NCBI GenBank assembly: GCA_052143095.1
Contig: JBKQTR010000504.1
Location: forward strand, 1-64,000
DNA: 64,000 bases
Source: DAHUYF01 sp052143095
GTDB lineage: Bacteria; Pseudomonadota; Alphaproteobacteria; ATCC43930; CGMCC-115725
Direction of reading: 5' to 3'
The translations under genes and the position numbers were made by a program. Shown one piece after another: positions 33,678-43,195 of this stretch. Below the pieces are notes generated by a model. The model had not been told where the DNA came from, did no database searches, and was given only the letters and a program-made list of their open reading frames with translations. Each line of letters opens with the position of its first letter. Position 1 is the stretch's first letter.

Positions 33678-34665
33678 CGCGCGGGCTCAGCCGGCGCCGC
33701 ACGCGGTGGAACCCGGCGACGAGCCCGCCGACGATGCCGCCGGGGAAGGCGTAGAGCAGGACCAGCAGGATCGTGCCGAGCACGAACGGCCAGTACTGGG
33801 TATAGGAGGTGATCTCCTGATTGAGCCACACCAGCGCCAGCGCGCCGACCGGCGGCCCCCAGAAATAATTCATGCCGCCGAGGATGGTCATGATCATCAC
33901 CTCGGCGGATTTCGACCAGAAGACATAGTCGGCGAAGACGCCGCGATTGAAGATGCCGAAGAGCGCGCCGGCGAGTCCCGCGAAGGCGCCGGCGACGACG
34001 AAGGCGGCGAGCTCATAGGCCCGGACATTGAGGCCGATGAAGGCGGCGCGCTCGGGATTGTCGCGGATCGTGGTCAGCATGCGGCCGAAAGGCGAGCGCA
34101 CGACCTGCCGCAGCGCCGCCAGCGACAGCGCCACCAGCGTCAGGGTCAGGAGATAGAAGCGGTCGCTGATGCTGGTGTCGCCGAGGCCCGGTATCCCCGC
34201 GATCCAGTCGAGGTTGGGATAGGGCACTTCCGGCAAGCCCTGATCGCCGCCCGTCACGGCATTCCACTTGAAGCAGATGGCCCAGACGATCTGCGAGAAG
34301 GCGAGCGTCAGCATGGCGAAGTAGATCGCGCTGAGCCGCACGCAGAAATAGCCGAACACCAGGGCAAAGCCGGCAGCGCCGATCCCTGCCGCCGGAAAGG
34401 CGATGACGAAGGGCAGCGCATAGGTCTTCATCAGGATGCCGCAGACATAGGCGCCGACGCCGAAATAGGCGACGTGGCCGAAGGAGACGAGGCCGGTGGT
34501 GCCGAGCAGCAGGTTGAGGCTCACCGCGAACAGCGCTTCGATGGCGATCTCGGTGCCGAGGAAGGTGTCGTAGCGCGAGCCGAGCCACGGGACCCAGATC
34601 GCGACGAGAAACACGACGAGCGTCCAGGGGATACGGCGCGCGAGCGCGGCGCGGCGGCGGCTCAT
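33670..34665 (-). CDS. Liv-type ABC transporter permease, set 3 (LivM-like)
   Basis: 331-residue permease. The ATG at 34665 (start MSRRRAALARRIPW) overlaps the livH stop by 4 bases and gives a basic cytoplasmic N-terminus before the first membrane segment; a longer open frame upstream lies in livH. Core motif LLLGTTGLVSFGHVAYFGVGAY and EAA-like loop RDNPERAAFIGLNVRAYEL are present. Confidence 0.92.
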   Translation of the reverse strand: MSRRRAALARRIPWTLVVFLVAIWVPWLGSRYDTFLGTEIAIEALFAVSLNLLLGTTGLVSFGHVAYFGVGAYVCGILMKTYALPFVIAFPAAGIGAAGFALVFGYFCVRLSAIYFAMLTLAFSQIVWAICFKWNAVTGGDQGLPEVPYPNLDWIAGIPGLGDTSISDRFYLLTLTLVALSLAALRQVVRSPFGRMLTTIRDNPERAAFIGLNVRAYELAAFVVAGAFAGLAGALFGIFNRGVFADYVFWSKSAEVMIMTILGGMNYFWGPPVGALALVWLNQEITSYTQYWPFVLGTILLVLLYAFPGGIVGGLVAGFHRVRRRLSPRDA

Positions 34666-35543
34666 CGGATCGGCCGGCCGAAGAGACCCCAGGGGCGGAT
34701 GATCAGGATCACCACCATCAAGGCGAAGACCGAGAACAGCGAGAAGCCGGGAAAGATCAGGATACCGAAGGACAGGACCTGGCCGTAGATAACGGATCCC
34801 CAAAACGTCCCCCAGAACGAGCCGAGCCCGCCGATCACCACGACGATGAAGGCCTGGACGATGATCTCCACATCCATTCCCGGCACGATGCTCACGATCG
34901 GCGTCACCAGCGCGCCGCTGAGCCCGGCGAGAAACGCGCTCACCACGAACATGCCGGTGTAGAGGGCGCCGACATTGGCGCCCAGCGCATCGAGCATCTC
35001 GCGGTCATAGGAGGCTGCCCGCACCATCCGGCCGGCGCCGGTGCGGCTCAGCGCCAGCCAGCCGGCGACCGCGATGGCCGGGCCGATCGCCATGACGAAG
35101 AGGTTGTAAACCGGCACCGTGGTGCCGAAAACCTCGATGCCGCCGCCGAGCACCGGGGGACGCGACACCGAGAGCTGGCCGGTGCCCCAGATGAACTTGG
35201 CGGCATCGCCCAGGACCAGCACCAGCGCGTAGGTGAAGAGCAGCTGATAGAGCTCTTCGCGACCATAGAGATAGCGCAGCAACAGCCGCTCCACGATCGC
35301 GCCGAGGAGGGCGACGCCGAGCGCGGCGAGCAGCACCGACGGCCAGAACCGCTCCGCCGACGGTGCGAGCCACTGCACCGCCTGCCAGGCGAGATAGGCC
35401 CCGATCATGTAGAAGGTGCCGTGCGCGAAATTGATGACGCGCATGACGCCGAAGACCAGCGACAGCCCGGAGGCGATGAGAAAGAGAAACATCGCCGTGG
35501 TCAGGCCGCCGACGAACTGGCCGAAGAGGAAGGACGCGGCCAC
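34662..35543 (-). CDS. Liv-type ABC transporter permease, set 3 (LivH-like)
   Basis: 293-residue permease with the LivH signature LIASGLSLVFGVMRVINFAH near residue 22, and a C-terminal MVVILIIRPWGLFGRP. The start follows the binding protein gene by 41 bases. Confidence 0.92.
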   Translation of the reverse strand: MAASFLFGQFVGGLTTAMFLFLIASGLSLVFGVMRVINFAHGTFYMIGAYLAWQAVQWLAPSAERFWPSVLLAALGVALLGAIVERLLLRYLYGREELYQLLFTYALVLVLGDAAKFIWGTGQLSVSRPPVLGGGIEVFGTTVPVYNLFVMAIGPAIAVAGWLALSRTGAGRMVRAASYDREMLDALGANVGALYTGMFVVSAFLAGLSGALVTPIVSIVPGMDVEIIVQAFIVVVIGGLGSFWGTFWGSVIYGQVLSFGILIFPGFSLFSVFALMVVILIIRPWGLFGRPIR

Positions 35544-35584
35544 GGCCGGTCAGCTTTCCCGCGCGCGCCGCCGCCGCGCCGTGG

Positions 35585-36784
35585 TCAGTTCGTGTAGGGC
35601 GCGGGATTGTAGTAGGTCGGCGACTTGATGACGGCGTAGGGATAGGCCGGGTCCTTGACCATCTCGCCCCAGAACTCGCCGGTGTCGGCATCGTGGGTCG
35701 CGGCGTCGAAGGTGCGCTTGCCCACCGGCGTATCGAAGGTGAGGCCGGGCAGCACCGCGGCGACCTTGGCTTCGTCCGTGGTGCCCGCTTTCTCGATCCC
35801 GGCGACGAGCGCCAGGATGGAGCTGTAGCCCATGATCGCCCACCCCGAGCCGACATCGGATTTCATGAAGGCCTTGAGCCGCTGCACGAAGGCTTTGTGC
35901 TCGGCGGGCTCGCGCTCCGGCCAGATCACGGGATCGTAGGCATTGGCCCAGATGCCATAGGGATAATCGGCGCCCAGCGCCTGCGCCACGTCCACCGACC
36001 CGACCTCGCCGCCATCGGCGAGGCGGTTGTGGATCGCCTTGAAATAGCCGAGCGGCGTCCCCTGCTTGACCAAGGTGACGAAGTCGCCGCTGAACAAGTC
36101 GCAATAGACCGCGTCGGGCTGCTTGCTCATCTGCGCCGTGATGAAGGCGGTGAGGTCGGGCTCGCCGAGCTTCGGCCATTGCTGATCGACGATCTCGATG
36201 TCGGGCCGCAGCTTCTTCAGGTGCTCGACAAAGGCGGCGATGGCGTCCCTGCCATAGGCGTAGTCGGGGGCGATGGTGGCCACGCGCTTGATGTCCTTCC
36301 ACTGCGCCATGACGAACGCGCCGGCTTGCCCTTCGATGGTGGTGTTGGAGGCAACGCGGAACAGATAGGGATGCAGATTCGCCGGCGCGGTGAGCTGAAC
36401 GGTCTTGGCCGTGGGCGCGAGAAAGACGATCTTGTTCTCCTTGGCGATGGTCGACACCGCCGGCGCCTCGGCCGAGGTCAGCGTGCCGACAAGGAAGTCG
36501 GCATTGTTCTTGATGATGAGCTCGCGCGCGAGGCGCACCGCCTCGTCGGCATTGGCCTTGCTGTCGCGCGACAGGAGCTCGAGCTGGCGGCCGAGGACGC
36601 CGCCCTTGGCGTTGATCTCGGCCACGGCCATCTCGGCGCCGGTGAGGATCGGCACGCCGTAGATCGCGGTCGCGCCGGATAGCGGGATCGGGAAGCCGAT
36701 CCTGATGGGATCCTTGGCCAAGGCCCCCGAGGGCACCACGACCGCGGCGGCGCAAGCCAACGTCAGCAACTGACGGATGAGCAT
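35585..36784 (-). CDS. Liv-type ABC transporter periplasmic substrate-binding protein, set 3
   Basis: 399 residues with a signal peptide in the first about 23 residues (LTLACAAAVVVPSGALAKD, cleavage near ALA-KD). The mature chain shows IRIGFPIPLSGATAIYGVPI and AVAEINAKGGVLGRQLELL, standard for LivK-type proteins. It is the first gene of set 3. The 150 bases to the upstream MFS gene (36935) hold the probable promoter but no clear motif. Confidence 0.92.
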   Translation of the reverse strand: MLIRQLLTLACAAAVVVPSGALAKDPIRIGFPIPLSGATAIYGVPILTGAEMAVAEINAKGGVLGRQLELLSRDSKANADEAVRLARELIIKNNADFLVGTLTSAEAPAVSTIAKENKIVFLAPTAKTVQLTAPANLHPYLFRVASNTTIEGQAGAFVMAQWKDIKRVATIAPDYAYGRDAIAAFVEHLKKLRPDIEIVDQQWPKLGEPDLTAFITAQMSKQPDAVYCDLFSGDFVTLVKQGTPLGYFKAIHNRLADGGEVGSVDVAQALGADYPYGIWANAYDPVIWPEREPAEHKAFVQRLKAFMKSDVGSGWAIMGYSSILALVAGIEKAGTTDEAKVAAVLPGLTFDTPVGKRTFDAATHDADTGEFWGEMVKDPAYPYAVIKSPTYYNPAPYTN

Positions 36785-36934
36785 GTCAACCTCCCTGTCC
36801 CGCCCCGATGTTGGTCATCGGGCATATTGTTGTGTGATCGTGGTTCGAGCCGTCGGCGGGTGTCAAGCTCGGACTCGCCGCGCGGCGTCATTTTGGGCTC
36901 GGCTGGGCTTGCCGCGGCCCGTCTCGACGTCAGG

Positions 36935-38224
36935 TCATTGCGCCGCCAGCGCGTGCGACGCGGCGGCGCTCCGCGCGGCAAAGCGGGCGATGTCGGCCTC
37001 GGGGCGCAGCAGCAGCAGCGAGATGAGCCCGCCCGAGGCGATGATCGCGCCGGCAAGCAGGAAGCTCGCGACGTAACCTTGGGCAGGGGTCGCCGCGCCG
37101 GCGATGATGTGGCCCGCCACCTCCGGCGCGATCAGCCCGGCCAGCGTGGCGACGGCGTTGCTGATGCACAGCATCGCGCCGCGCTGGCTGAGCGGCGTGA
37201 TCTCGCCGACCATCGCTGGGAGCAGCGTGTAGATCGGCGCGCCGATGGAGTGGGTCGCGATCAGCAGCGCGATCTGCACGCCGCCGGTGGAGAGCAACAG
37301 CGCGGCGACGCCGAGCGTGCCCGCCGCCGTCAGCAGCAACGCCGCCGGGATGGCGCGCGCGGCGCGGCTCGAGGCGCCCTTGAGCTTTGCCCGCTGCGAC
37401 AGCGCGCCGACCAGCGGGGTCAGCAGCGCGCTCGCCGCCCAGCTCGCGGCCACCAGCCATTTGGTGGCGTCGACGCCGTAGCCGAGGCCGGCCTGCAAGA
37501 AGGGCGGCGTCCAGGCGACCAGCATCGCCAGCCCCCAATAGGCGACGAAGCCGGCGATGAAGATGCCGAGCATCGTCGGGCAGGTGAGGAGGCGGAGATA
37601 GGGCACGCGATCGCCGCCGCCGCCGGCCGCGGCGACCACCGGCTCCGCGATCTCGCCCTCGCGGCCGAAGATCGCCCAGGCGACGGTCCAGACGAGGCCG
37701 ACGACGCCCAGCAGGCCGAAGGCGGCATGCCAGCCATAGGCGGTGATGACGTCGACCAGCACCGGCGCGGCGACGACGACCCCGACACCGGCGCCGATGG
37801 CGATGATGGCGGTGGGCAGCGTGCGCAGGTTGTTGGGGAACCATTTGTAGACGGCGTGCAGCGCCACCGGATAGGCCGGGCCCTCGCCGGCGCCGAGGAC
37901 GACGCGGCAAGCGATGAGCATCGGGAACGACACCAGGCCCAGCATCGGGAATTGCGTCAGCGCCCAGATCAGCGCCATGACCGCGATCACCCATTTCGCC
38001 GGCAGGCGGTTGACGACGAAGCCGGTCAGGATCGCCGACAGCGAGAACAGCCAGAAGAAGCTGCTGCCGACCCGGCCCCATTGCACCGGCGAGAGCTGCA
38101 GATCCCGCATCATCGGCAGCGCCGCCAACCCGATGACCGCCTTGTCGGCGAAGTTGATGAACATGAAGAAGAACAGCAGCCCCGTGATCACCCAGGGCTG
38201 CCAGCGGGCGGGTCCTGGGGTCAT
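36935..38224 (-). CDS. Major facilitator superfamily transporter
   Basis: 429-residue permease with twelve predicted membrane segments. The loop 2-3 region (AKWVIAVMALIWALTQFPM) and RVVLGAGEGPAYP after segment 4 resemble anion:cation symporters of the ACS/phthalate-permease type. I chose the ATG at 38224 since it starts with a short cytoplasmic tail before the first segment; the open frame to 38491 is not protein-like. It precedes set 3 on the same strand (150-base gap). The substrate is likely an organic anion. Confidence 0.85.
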   Translation of the reverse strand: MTPGPARWQPWVITGLLFFFMFINFADKAVIGLAALPMMRDLQLSPVQWGRVGSSFFWLFSLSAILTGFVVNRLPAKWVIAVMALIWALTQFPMLGLVSFPMLIACRVVLGAGEGPAYPVALHAVYKWFPNNLRTLPTAIIAIGAGVGVVVAAPVLVDVITAYGWHAAFGLLGVVGLVWTVAWAIFGREGEIAEPVVAAAGGGGDRVPYLRLLTCPTMLGIFIAGFVAYWGLAMLVAWTPPFLQAGLGYGVDATKWLVAASWAASALLTPLVGALSQRAKLKGASSRAARAIPAALLLTAAGTLGVAALLLSTGGVQIALLIATHSIGAPIYTLLPAMVGEITPLSQRGAMLCISNAVATLAGLIAPEVAGHIIAGAATPAQGYVASFLLAGAIIASGGLISLLLLRPEADIARFAARSAAASHALAAQ

Positions 38225-38375
38225 GGGGCGCCAACCCGTGCAGCGGCCTCTCCGCCCTTGATGCAGGGCGATCGCATGTGCCGCCGAACCGCCGATGAAG
38301 AAGATTGACCGCGGAGGTCGAGCCGCGAAGCGGATCGACGAGAGCACGGAGAAGAAGAACCCGTGACAACGTTTC

Positions 38376-38451
38376 CGTCGCCCCGGCGAAAGCCGGGGCC
38401 CAGGAGCAACCGCGCGGCGCTCGCCCTGGGTCCCTGCTTGCGCGGGGACGG
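38376..38451 (-). repeat. Hairpin-pair repeat related to the 15319 element
   Basis: On the minus strand this reads CCGTCCCCGCGC..., then an ACCCAGGGCGAGC segment, GCGGTTGCTCCTGGG and a CCCCGGCTTTCGCCGGGG hairpin. The same order, with small differences, occurs on the plus strand inside 15319-15470. It lies in the 469-base gap between the MFS gene and the acyl-CoA synthetase, where I see no gene. Confidence 0.6.
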
Positions 38452-38516
38452 CGGTGGTTGGCGGGGGTGGGGTGCTTGGAACATGCGCCACGCGCGCCTG
38501 CCTGCGCGCGCGCCAG

Positions 38517-38580
38517 TCTTCCCTTCTCCGTGCCCTCCGTGCCTCCGTGGTGAAGCCCCTATACGCATAGGCGATAGCCC
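38517..38580 (-). repeat. Intergenic repeat with CTCCGTGCCCTCCGTGCC core
   Basis: The minus strand reads GGGCTATCGC, a short variable piece, TATAGGGG, CTTCACCACGGAGGCACGG and AGGGCACGGAGAAGG. The same succession is present on the plus strand at 54005-54059 downstream of asd. The left side of the 54005 copy also has an inverted second arm. Confidence 0.6.
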
Positions 38581-38693
38581 TGCGTCAACAAGGGAGGGGC
38601 GTCTGAGAGGCGGGCGGCGGAGAAGGCTTGCCGGCCATCGCGATAAACGGCGTCATCGGGTTTTCGGCCATGGACAATGTCCTTGCTGAGCGC

Positions 38694-40802
38694 TCAGGCG
38701 GGCAGGAGGACGGCGTCGAGTGCGAGCGCGCCCTGTCCCTCCGGCAGCACCAGGAACGGGTTGACGTCGAGGCTTTTGAGCGCCGGACCTTGGGCCGCGG
38801 CAAAGCGCGAGAGCTCGGCCAACGCGCGGGCGAGCGCCTCGAGATCGGCTGGCGGGCGGCCACGCATGCCATGCAGCACCGGCAGCGCGCGGAGCTCCGC
38901 GATCATCCGCCGCGCCTCGGCCTGGTCGAAGGGCGCGACGCGGAAGGTCACGTCCTTGAGCGCCTCGACGAAGATGCCGCCGAGCCCCAGCATCACCACC
39001 GAGCCGAAGACCGGATACCATTGCGCGCCGAGAATGGTCTCGACGCCGCCCGCCACCATCGGCGCGACGAGGCAGCCGGCGAGCGCCGCCAGCGGCGCGG
39101 CCTTGCGCACGCGCGCGGTGACCTCGTCGAAGGCGCGGCGCACCGCGTCGGGGGTCGCGAGGTTCAAGGCCACGCCGCCGAGATCGGTCTTGTGGGTGAT
39201 GTCGGGCGAGACGATCTTGAGCGCGACCGGCAGGCCCAGCGCCTTCGCCGCCGCGCCTGCCTCAGCGGCCGAGCGCACCAGGCGGTGCGGCACCACCGGC
39301 AGTCCGGCGCGGGCGAGGATGGCGAGCGAGGTCGCCTCGTCGCAGGGGCCCGGCGGCAGCTTTTCCGGCGCCGGCAGCGGTGCCGGCGCGGCCGGGATCG
39401 CGTCGAAGCCGCGGCGGAATTGCGAGAGCGCTGCGATGGCGCGCAGCGCATGGGTCGGCTCGTCGAACACCAGGCAGCCCGCGCCATCGAGCGCCGCGCG
39501 GAATTGCGGCGTGTAATAGCAGGCGACGGCGAGCAGGCTTTCGGGATAGCGCCGGCGCAGCCGCGGGAACGCCGCCGCGAAGCGCGGCGCGTTCACCGGC
39601 GAGCGGCCGACCGAGCCGATGAAGCAGGCGACGCTCTCATAGAAGCCGGCGGCGAGCGTCAGCTCGATGGTGCGCTCGAGAATGCCCATGTCGGTCACCA
39701 CCTGGCCGGTGACGTCGATCGGGTTGCGGGTGGCGGCAAACGGCACCATGGCGCGGATGTCGTCCTGCAGCGTCTGCGGCGCCGGCGTCACCTCGAGGCC
39801 GCGTGCCGCGGCGCTGTCCGCCATCAGCACGCCGACGCCGCCGGAGACGGTGATGATGCCGACATGCCGGCCGGCGGGCGGCTCGCTCACCTGGGCTGCG
39901 GCATAGCCGATGTCGAAGAACTCCTCCATGGTGTCGCAGCGATAGACGCCGTGCTGGCGGAACATGGCGTCGAAGATCTCGTCGGCGCCGGCCAGCGCCG
40001 CGGTGTGCGAGGCGACCGCGGCAATGCCCGCCTCGGTGCGCCCGACCTTGAGGCAGATCACCGGCTTGCGCCGCGCCCGTGCGCGCGCCAGCGCGGCGGC
40101 CAGCTTCTGCCCGTCGCGGCAGCCCTCGATATAGAGCATGATGACCGCGGTCTCGGGATCGTCGGCGAGATAGGCGATGCCGTCGGCGACGTCGACATCG
40201 CCCTCGTTGCCGGTGGTGAGGATGAGGCTGTAGGCGAGGGCGCGGTCCTGCGCCACCTGATAGGCGAGGCCGCCGAAGGCGCCGCTCTGGGTGATGAGGC
40301 CGATGCGCCCCTTGGGCGCGAGGCCGGGGCCGAAGGCGGGGTGGAAGGTCGCCACCACGCCGTTGGCGAAGTTGATGAGCCCCATGCAGTTCGGGCCCAG
40401 GAGCCGCATGCCGCCGGTGCGCGCGATCGCCTTGATCTCCTCCTGCGCGCGCGCGCCGGCCTCGCCGATCTCCGCGAAACCCGAGGTGAAGAGCACGATG
40501 GCGCGCACGCCCTTCCGGGCGCAGTCGCGCATCGCCTGCGCCACCTGCGCCTCGGGGAGCGAGATGATGGCGAGGTCGACCGGCCCGGGCACGGCAAGGA
40601 TGCCGGGAAAGGCCGGGATATCCTGCACCGTCGGCGCGCGCGGATTGATCGGGTAGAGGGCGCCCTTGAAGCCGCTGGTCTTCATATGGACCAGCGGGAT
40701 GGTGCCGAGCTTGCTCGGGTCGGTCGAGGCGCCGATGACGGCGATCGAGGCGGGGCGGAAGAGCGGCGCCAGGGAGAGGGGATCGAGAAGGTCGAGGGGC
40801 AT
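38694..40802 (-). CDS. ADP-forming acetate--CoA ligase family protein (acyl-CoA synthetase, NDP-forming)
   Basis: 702-residue fusion of the alpha and beta parts of the ADP-forming acyl-CoA synthetase family. An N-terminal CoA-binding domain (IAVIGASTDPSKLG near 20-34) is followed by the succinyl-CoA synthetase-like domains with the phosphorylated His266 (ASHTAALAGAD). A C-terminal ATP-grasp-5 domain follows from about residue 485 (ending DVNPFLVLPEG). It makes acyl-CoA while converting ATP to ADP, reversibly. The range of acids for this family is wide. It lies on the minus strand between two MFS transporters, suggesting activation of an imported acid. Confidence 0.9.
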   Translation of the reverse strand: MPLDLLDPLSLAPLFRPASIAVIGASTDPSKLGTIPLVHMKTSGFKGALYPINPRAPTVQDIPAFPGILAVPGPVDLAIISLPEAQVAQAMRDCARKGVRAIVLFTSGFAEIGEAGARAQEEIKAIARTGGMRLLGPNCMGLINFANGVVATFHPAFGPGLAPKGRIGLITQSGAFGGLAYQVAQDRALAYSLILTTGNEGDVDVADGIAYLADDPETAVIMLYIEGCRDGQKLAAALARARARRKPVICLKVGRTEAGIAAVASHTAALAGADEIFDAMFRQHGVYRCDTMEEFFDIGYAAAQVSEPPAGRHVGIITVSGGVGVLMADSAAARGLEVTPAPQTLQDDIRAMVPFAATRNPIDVTGQVVTDMGILERTIELTLAAGFYESVACFIGSVGRSPVNAPRFAAAFPRLRRRYPESLLAVACYYTPQFRAALDGAGCLVFDEPTHALRAIAALSQFRRGFDAIPAAPAPLPAPEKLPPGPCDEATSLAILARAGLPVVPHRLVRSAAEAGAAAKALGLPVALKIVSPDITHKTDLGGVALNLATPDAVRRAFDEVTARVRKAAPLAALAGCLVAPMVAGGVETILGAQWYPVFGSVVMLGLGGIFVEALKDVTFRVAPFDQAEARRMIAELRALPVLHGMRGRPPADLEALARALAELSRFAAAQGPALKSLDVNPFLVLPEGQGALALDAVLLPA

Positions 40803-40986
40803 CGTTGTCCGTCGCTGGCCACGGGGGTTGGGAGCCTGTCTGGGAGATACACGAAACCGCGCGCGCGCGCCAATTTTCCGCTACGCGCCGTTCCGGCCGC
40901 GCGCCATACTGCGGCGGGCCGCCGGCTGGAGAGCTGTCCGGGGAAAGAAATGCGGTTGCAAACGAGCACCGACAGACTCGCTTTTA

Positions 40987-41095
40987 TCGTCATGGCCGGG
41001 CTTGTCCTGGCTTGTCCCGGCCATCCACGCCCTTCCTGCGACGCGCGCAAGACGTGGATGCCCGGCACAAGGCAGCACAAGGCCGGGCATGACGA
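40987..41095. repeat. Imperfect inverted repeat of the CATGGCCGGGCTTGTCC type
   Basis: The element begins TCGTCATGGCCGGGCTTGTC and ends with the inverted ...GGCCGGGCATGACGA. The middle carries CATCCACGCC and GACGTGGATG, also inverted. A related copy lies at 56667-56813. It occupies the 419-base gap between the CoA ligase and the second MFS gene. I see no gene or clear promoter in the rest of the gap. Confidence 0.75.
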
Positions 41096-41221
41096 TCGTC
41101 AATTGCCATGAACACGGCAGAGACTCGCGTGCGTTGCTGCTAAAATCTTCCCCGAACCGCCCTGCGCAAGCAGGTGAGGGAACGAGGCGGGCGCGACAAT
41201 AACCGTCGGGGGAGGGACAGG

Positions 41222-42586
41222 ATGGCCACCAGCATCACCATCGGCGCCAGGCTCGACCGGCTGCCGATCGCCGCCTTCCATTACCGCATCTTCTTCCTGA
41301 TCGCCGCCGGCATGTTCTTCGACGGCTATGATCTCTATGTCGCGGCGCCGGTGCTGGGATCGGCGGTGCAGAGCGGCTTCTCCACCGTGGCGCAGAACGG
41401 CTGGTTCATCTCGCTGACCTTCTCCGGCATGACGCTGGGCTCGCTGTTCGCGGGCTTCCTCGGCGACCGCTACGGCCGGCGCTTCACCTATCAGTTCAAT
41501 TTGATGATCTTCGGCCTCGCCTCGCTCGCTGCGGCGTTCGCGCCCGATATCGCGGTGCTGAACGCGCTGCGCTTCGTCATGGGGCTGGGGCTCGGTGCCG
41601 AGATCGTCGTCGGCTACAGCACCATGACCGAGTTCGTGCCGCCGCAGGTGCGCGGCAGATGGATGGCGATGATGGCCTTCGTCGTCGTCGCGGGGCTGCC
41701 GGTCACCGCCTTCCTCGCCTGGCTGATCGTGCCCGGTTATGGCTGGCGGCCGATGTTCGTCATCGCCGTCATCGGCGCGCTCGTCGTCTGGTACCTGCGC
41801 AAGACCCTGCCGGAATCGCCGCGCTGGCTCGAGGCGAAGGGCCGCGCCGGCGAGGCCGAGGCGCTGATGCAGCAGATCGAGCGCGAGGTGGCCGCGGGCG
41901 GCACGCTGCCGGCGCCGGTGGCGGCGCCGCCGGTGCCGAGCCTCGGGCTGGGATCGCTGCTGAGCCCGAACCTGCTGCCGCGCATGGTGGTCGGCAGCGT
42001 CGTGCTGATCACCATCAACGCGCTGATCTTCGGCTTCGTCACCTGGCTGCCGATCTTCTTCGGGCAGCAGGGCCTCACCATCACCAAGTCGCTGGGCTAT
42101 ACGCTGGTGATCGATCTGGGCTCGCTCGCCGGCTGCGCGCTGGGCGCGTTCAGCGCCGACCGTGTCGGCCGGCGCAAGGCGATCATCGCCGCCTCGCTCT
42201 GGACCATCCTGCTCGGCGCGATCTATCCCTTCGTCGCAGCGCCGCAAGCGGTGCTGGCGGTGGGCTTCCTGCTGTTTATCGGCATCTATGTCCTGACCTC
42301 GATCCTCTACGGCGTCTATACCGCGGAGCTGTTCCCGACCGACGTGCGGCTGCGCGCCAACGGCATCTGCAACATGTTCGGCCGCGGCGCGACGATCGTG
42401 ACGCCGCTGATCGTCGTCGCTCTCTTTAGGAGCTACGGCGTCGCCGGCGTGCTGGGCTTCATGATCGCGCTGCTGGTGATCCAGATCGTCGTCGTCGCCC
42501 TCTGGGGCATCGAGCCCGCGCGCCGCGGCCTCGAGGAGCTCGAGCAGGATGCCGAAGCCGACGCGGCGCGGGTGGTGCGGGCGTAG
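41222..42586 (+). CDS. MFS transporter, aromatic acid:H+ symporter-like
   Basis: 454-residue transporter with twelve membrane segments. The N-terminal segment FFDGYDLYVAAPVLG (about 34-48) carries the D-G-Y-D motif of aromatic-acid and related sugar-porter-like MFS proteins. Next comes the loop GDRYGRRFTYQ and, in the second half, SADRVGRRKAI. The cytoplasmic loop around 215-245 is Ala/Pro-rich. An AGGGACAGG ribosome site supports the ATG at 41222. Its 3' end overlaps the frame of the DUF4189 remnant. It lies divergent from the ADP-forming ligase, which would fit uptake then activation of the same acid. Confidence 0.87.
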   Translation: MATSITIGARLDRLPIAAFHYRIFFLIAAGMFFDGYDLYVAAPVLGSAVQSGFSTVAQNGWFISLTFSGMTLGSLFAGFLGDRYGRRFTYQFNLMIFGLASLAAAFAPDIAVLNALRFVMGLGLGAEIVVGYSTMTEFVPPQVRGRWMAMMAFVVVAGLPVTAFLAWLIVPGYGWRPMFVIAVIGALVVWYLRKTLPESPRWLEAKGRAGEAEALMQQIEREVAAGGTLPAPVAAPPVPSLGLGSLLSPNLLPRMVVGSVVLITINALIFGFVTWLPIFFGQQGLTITKSLGYTLVIDLGSLAGCALGAFSADRVGRRKAIIAASLWTILLGAIYPFVAAPQAVLAVGFLLFIGIYVLTSILYGVYTAELFPTDVRLRANGICNMFGRGATIVTPLIVVALFRSYGVAGVLGFMIALLVIQIVVVALWGIEPARRGLEELEQDAEADAARVVRA

Positions 42587-43019
42587 CGAGCGTGCCGCGT
42601 CTTGCCTCTACCAATGCGATGCACAATGCTATGGGATTGCGGGCCCGTACTGCCGTTCCGGATGTATGGCGCAGTGCAACGCCCATCCCCCGCCCAGCGT
42701 GCCTCAATCCTATGGCTCGGTCTACGCCACCTCCGACGGCAGCGGCGACTACGGGTTCAGCTACGGGTTTGGCGACCAGTACAGCGCCATGGGCGAGGCG
42801 AAGAAGCGATGCATTGACCAAGGGCGCGGATCGTGCCAAAGGCTGCTCATCTTTGCGAACCGGTGCGCGTCGATCATCTACGCCAAGCGCGGCGACGACA
42901 TCTTGGGTATCTCCGGCAGTGCCGAACCGAGACAAGCCGACGCCGCAGGACTGGCTTTATGCCGGCGGCAAAATCCGGGCGCAAACTGTGAAATCGTAGA
43001 GCAGTTCTGCAGCAAGTAG
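42549..43019 (+). pseudogene. DUF4189 domain protein, 5' truncated
   Basis: From about residue 50 the frame reads like a DUF4189 protein: YGSVYATSDGSGDYGFSYGF, then AKKRCIDQGRGSCQRLL and a C-terminal Cys pattern ending in NCEIVEQFCSK. Proteins of this family are exported and start with a signal peptide. Here the frame begins inside the MFS gene (MPKPTRRGWCGRSE...) with no signal peptide, and the first Cys-rich part is of doubtful origin. It therefore looks like the 3' part of a secreted protein joined to the end of the MFS gene. The start is undefined. Confidence 0.55.
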
Positions 43020-43121
43020 CCGTCCCCATACGCAGATAAATCAGAGTTACTCCCGAGCCGGCGCCCACGCAGAGGGCGCTGCGCCGGCGCGCGCTTGACC
43101 CCTGTCGCCCAGGGGCGCACG

Positions 43122-43136
43122 CTGTAAATGTTACAG
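43122..43136. promoter_or_regulatory. Palindrome upstream of the cyclase fusion gene
   Basis: CTGTAAATGTTACAG is a perfect inverted repeat (6-base arms, 3-base spacer) 60 bases before the ATG at 43196. A second hairpin, CCCCTG-TCGCC-CAGGGG, lies at 43099-43115. The TTGACC at 43095 could be a -35 box. A dimeric regulator site is plausible; the regulator is unknown. Confidence 0.4.
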
Positions 43137-43195
43137 TACCGATGTATCGTTTGCGCGCATAACGTTCGCACATCTTCAACCGTGAAGGTGCGGCC

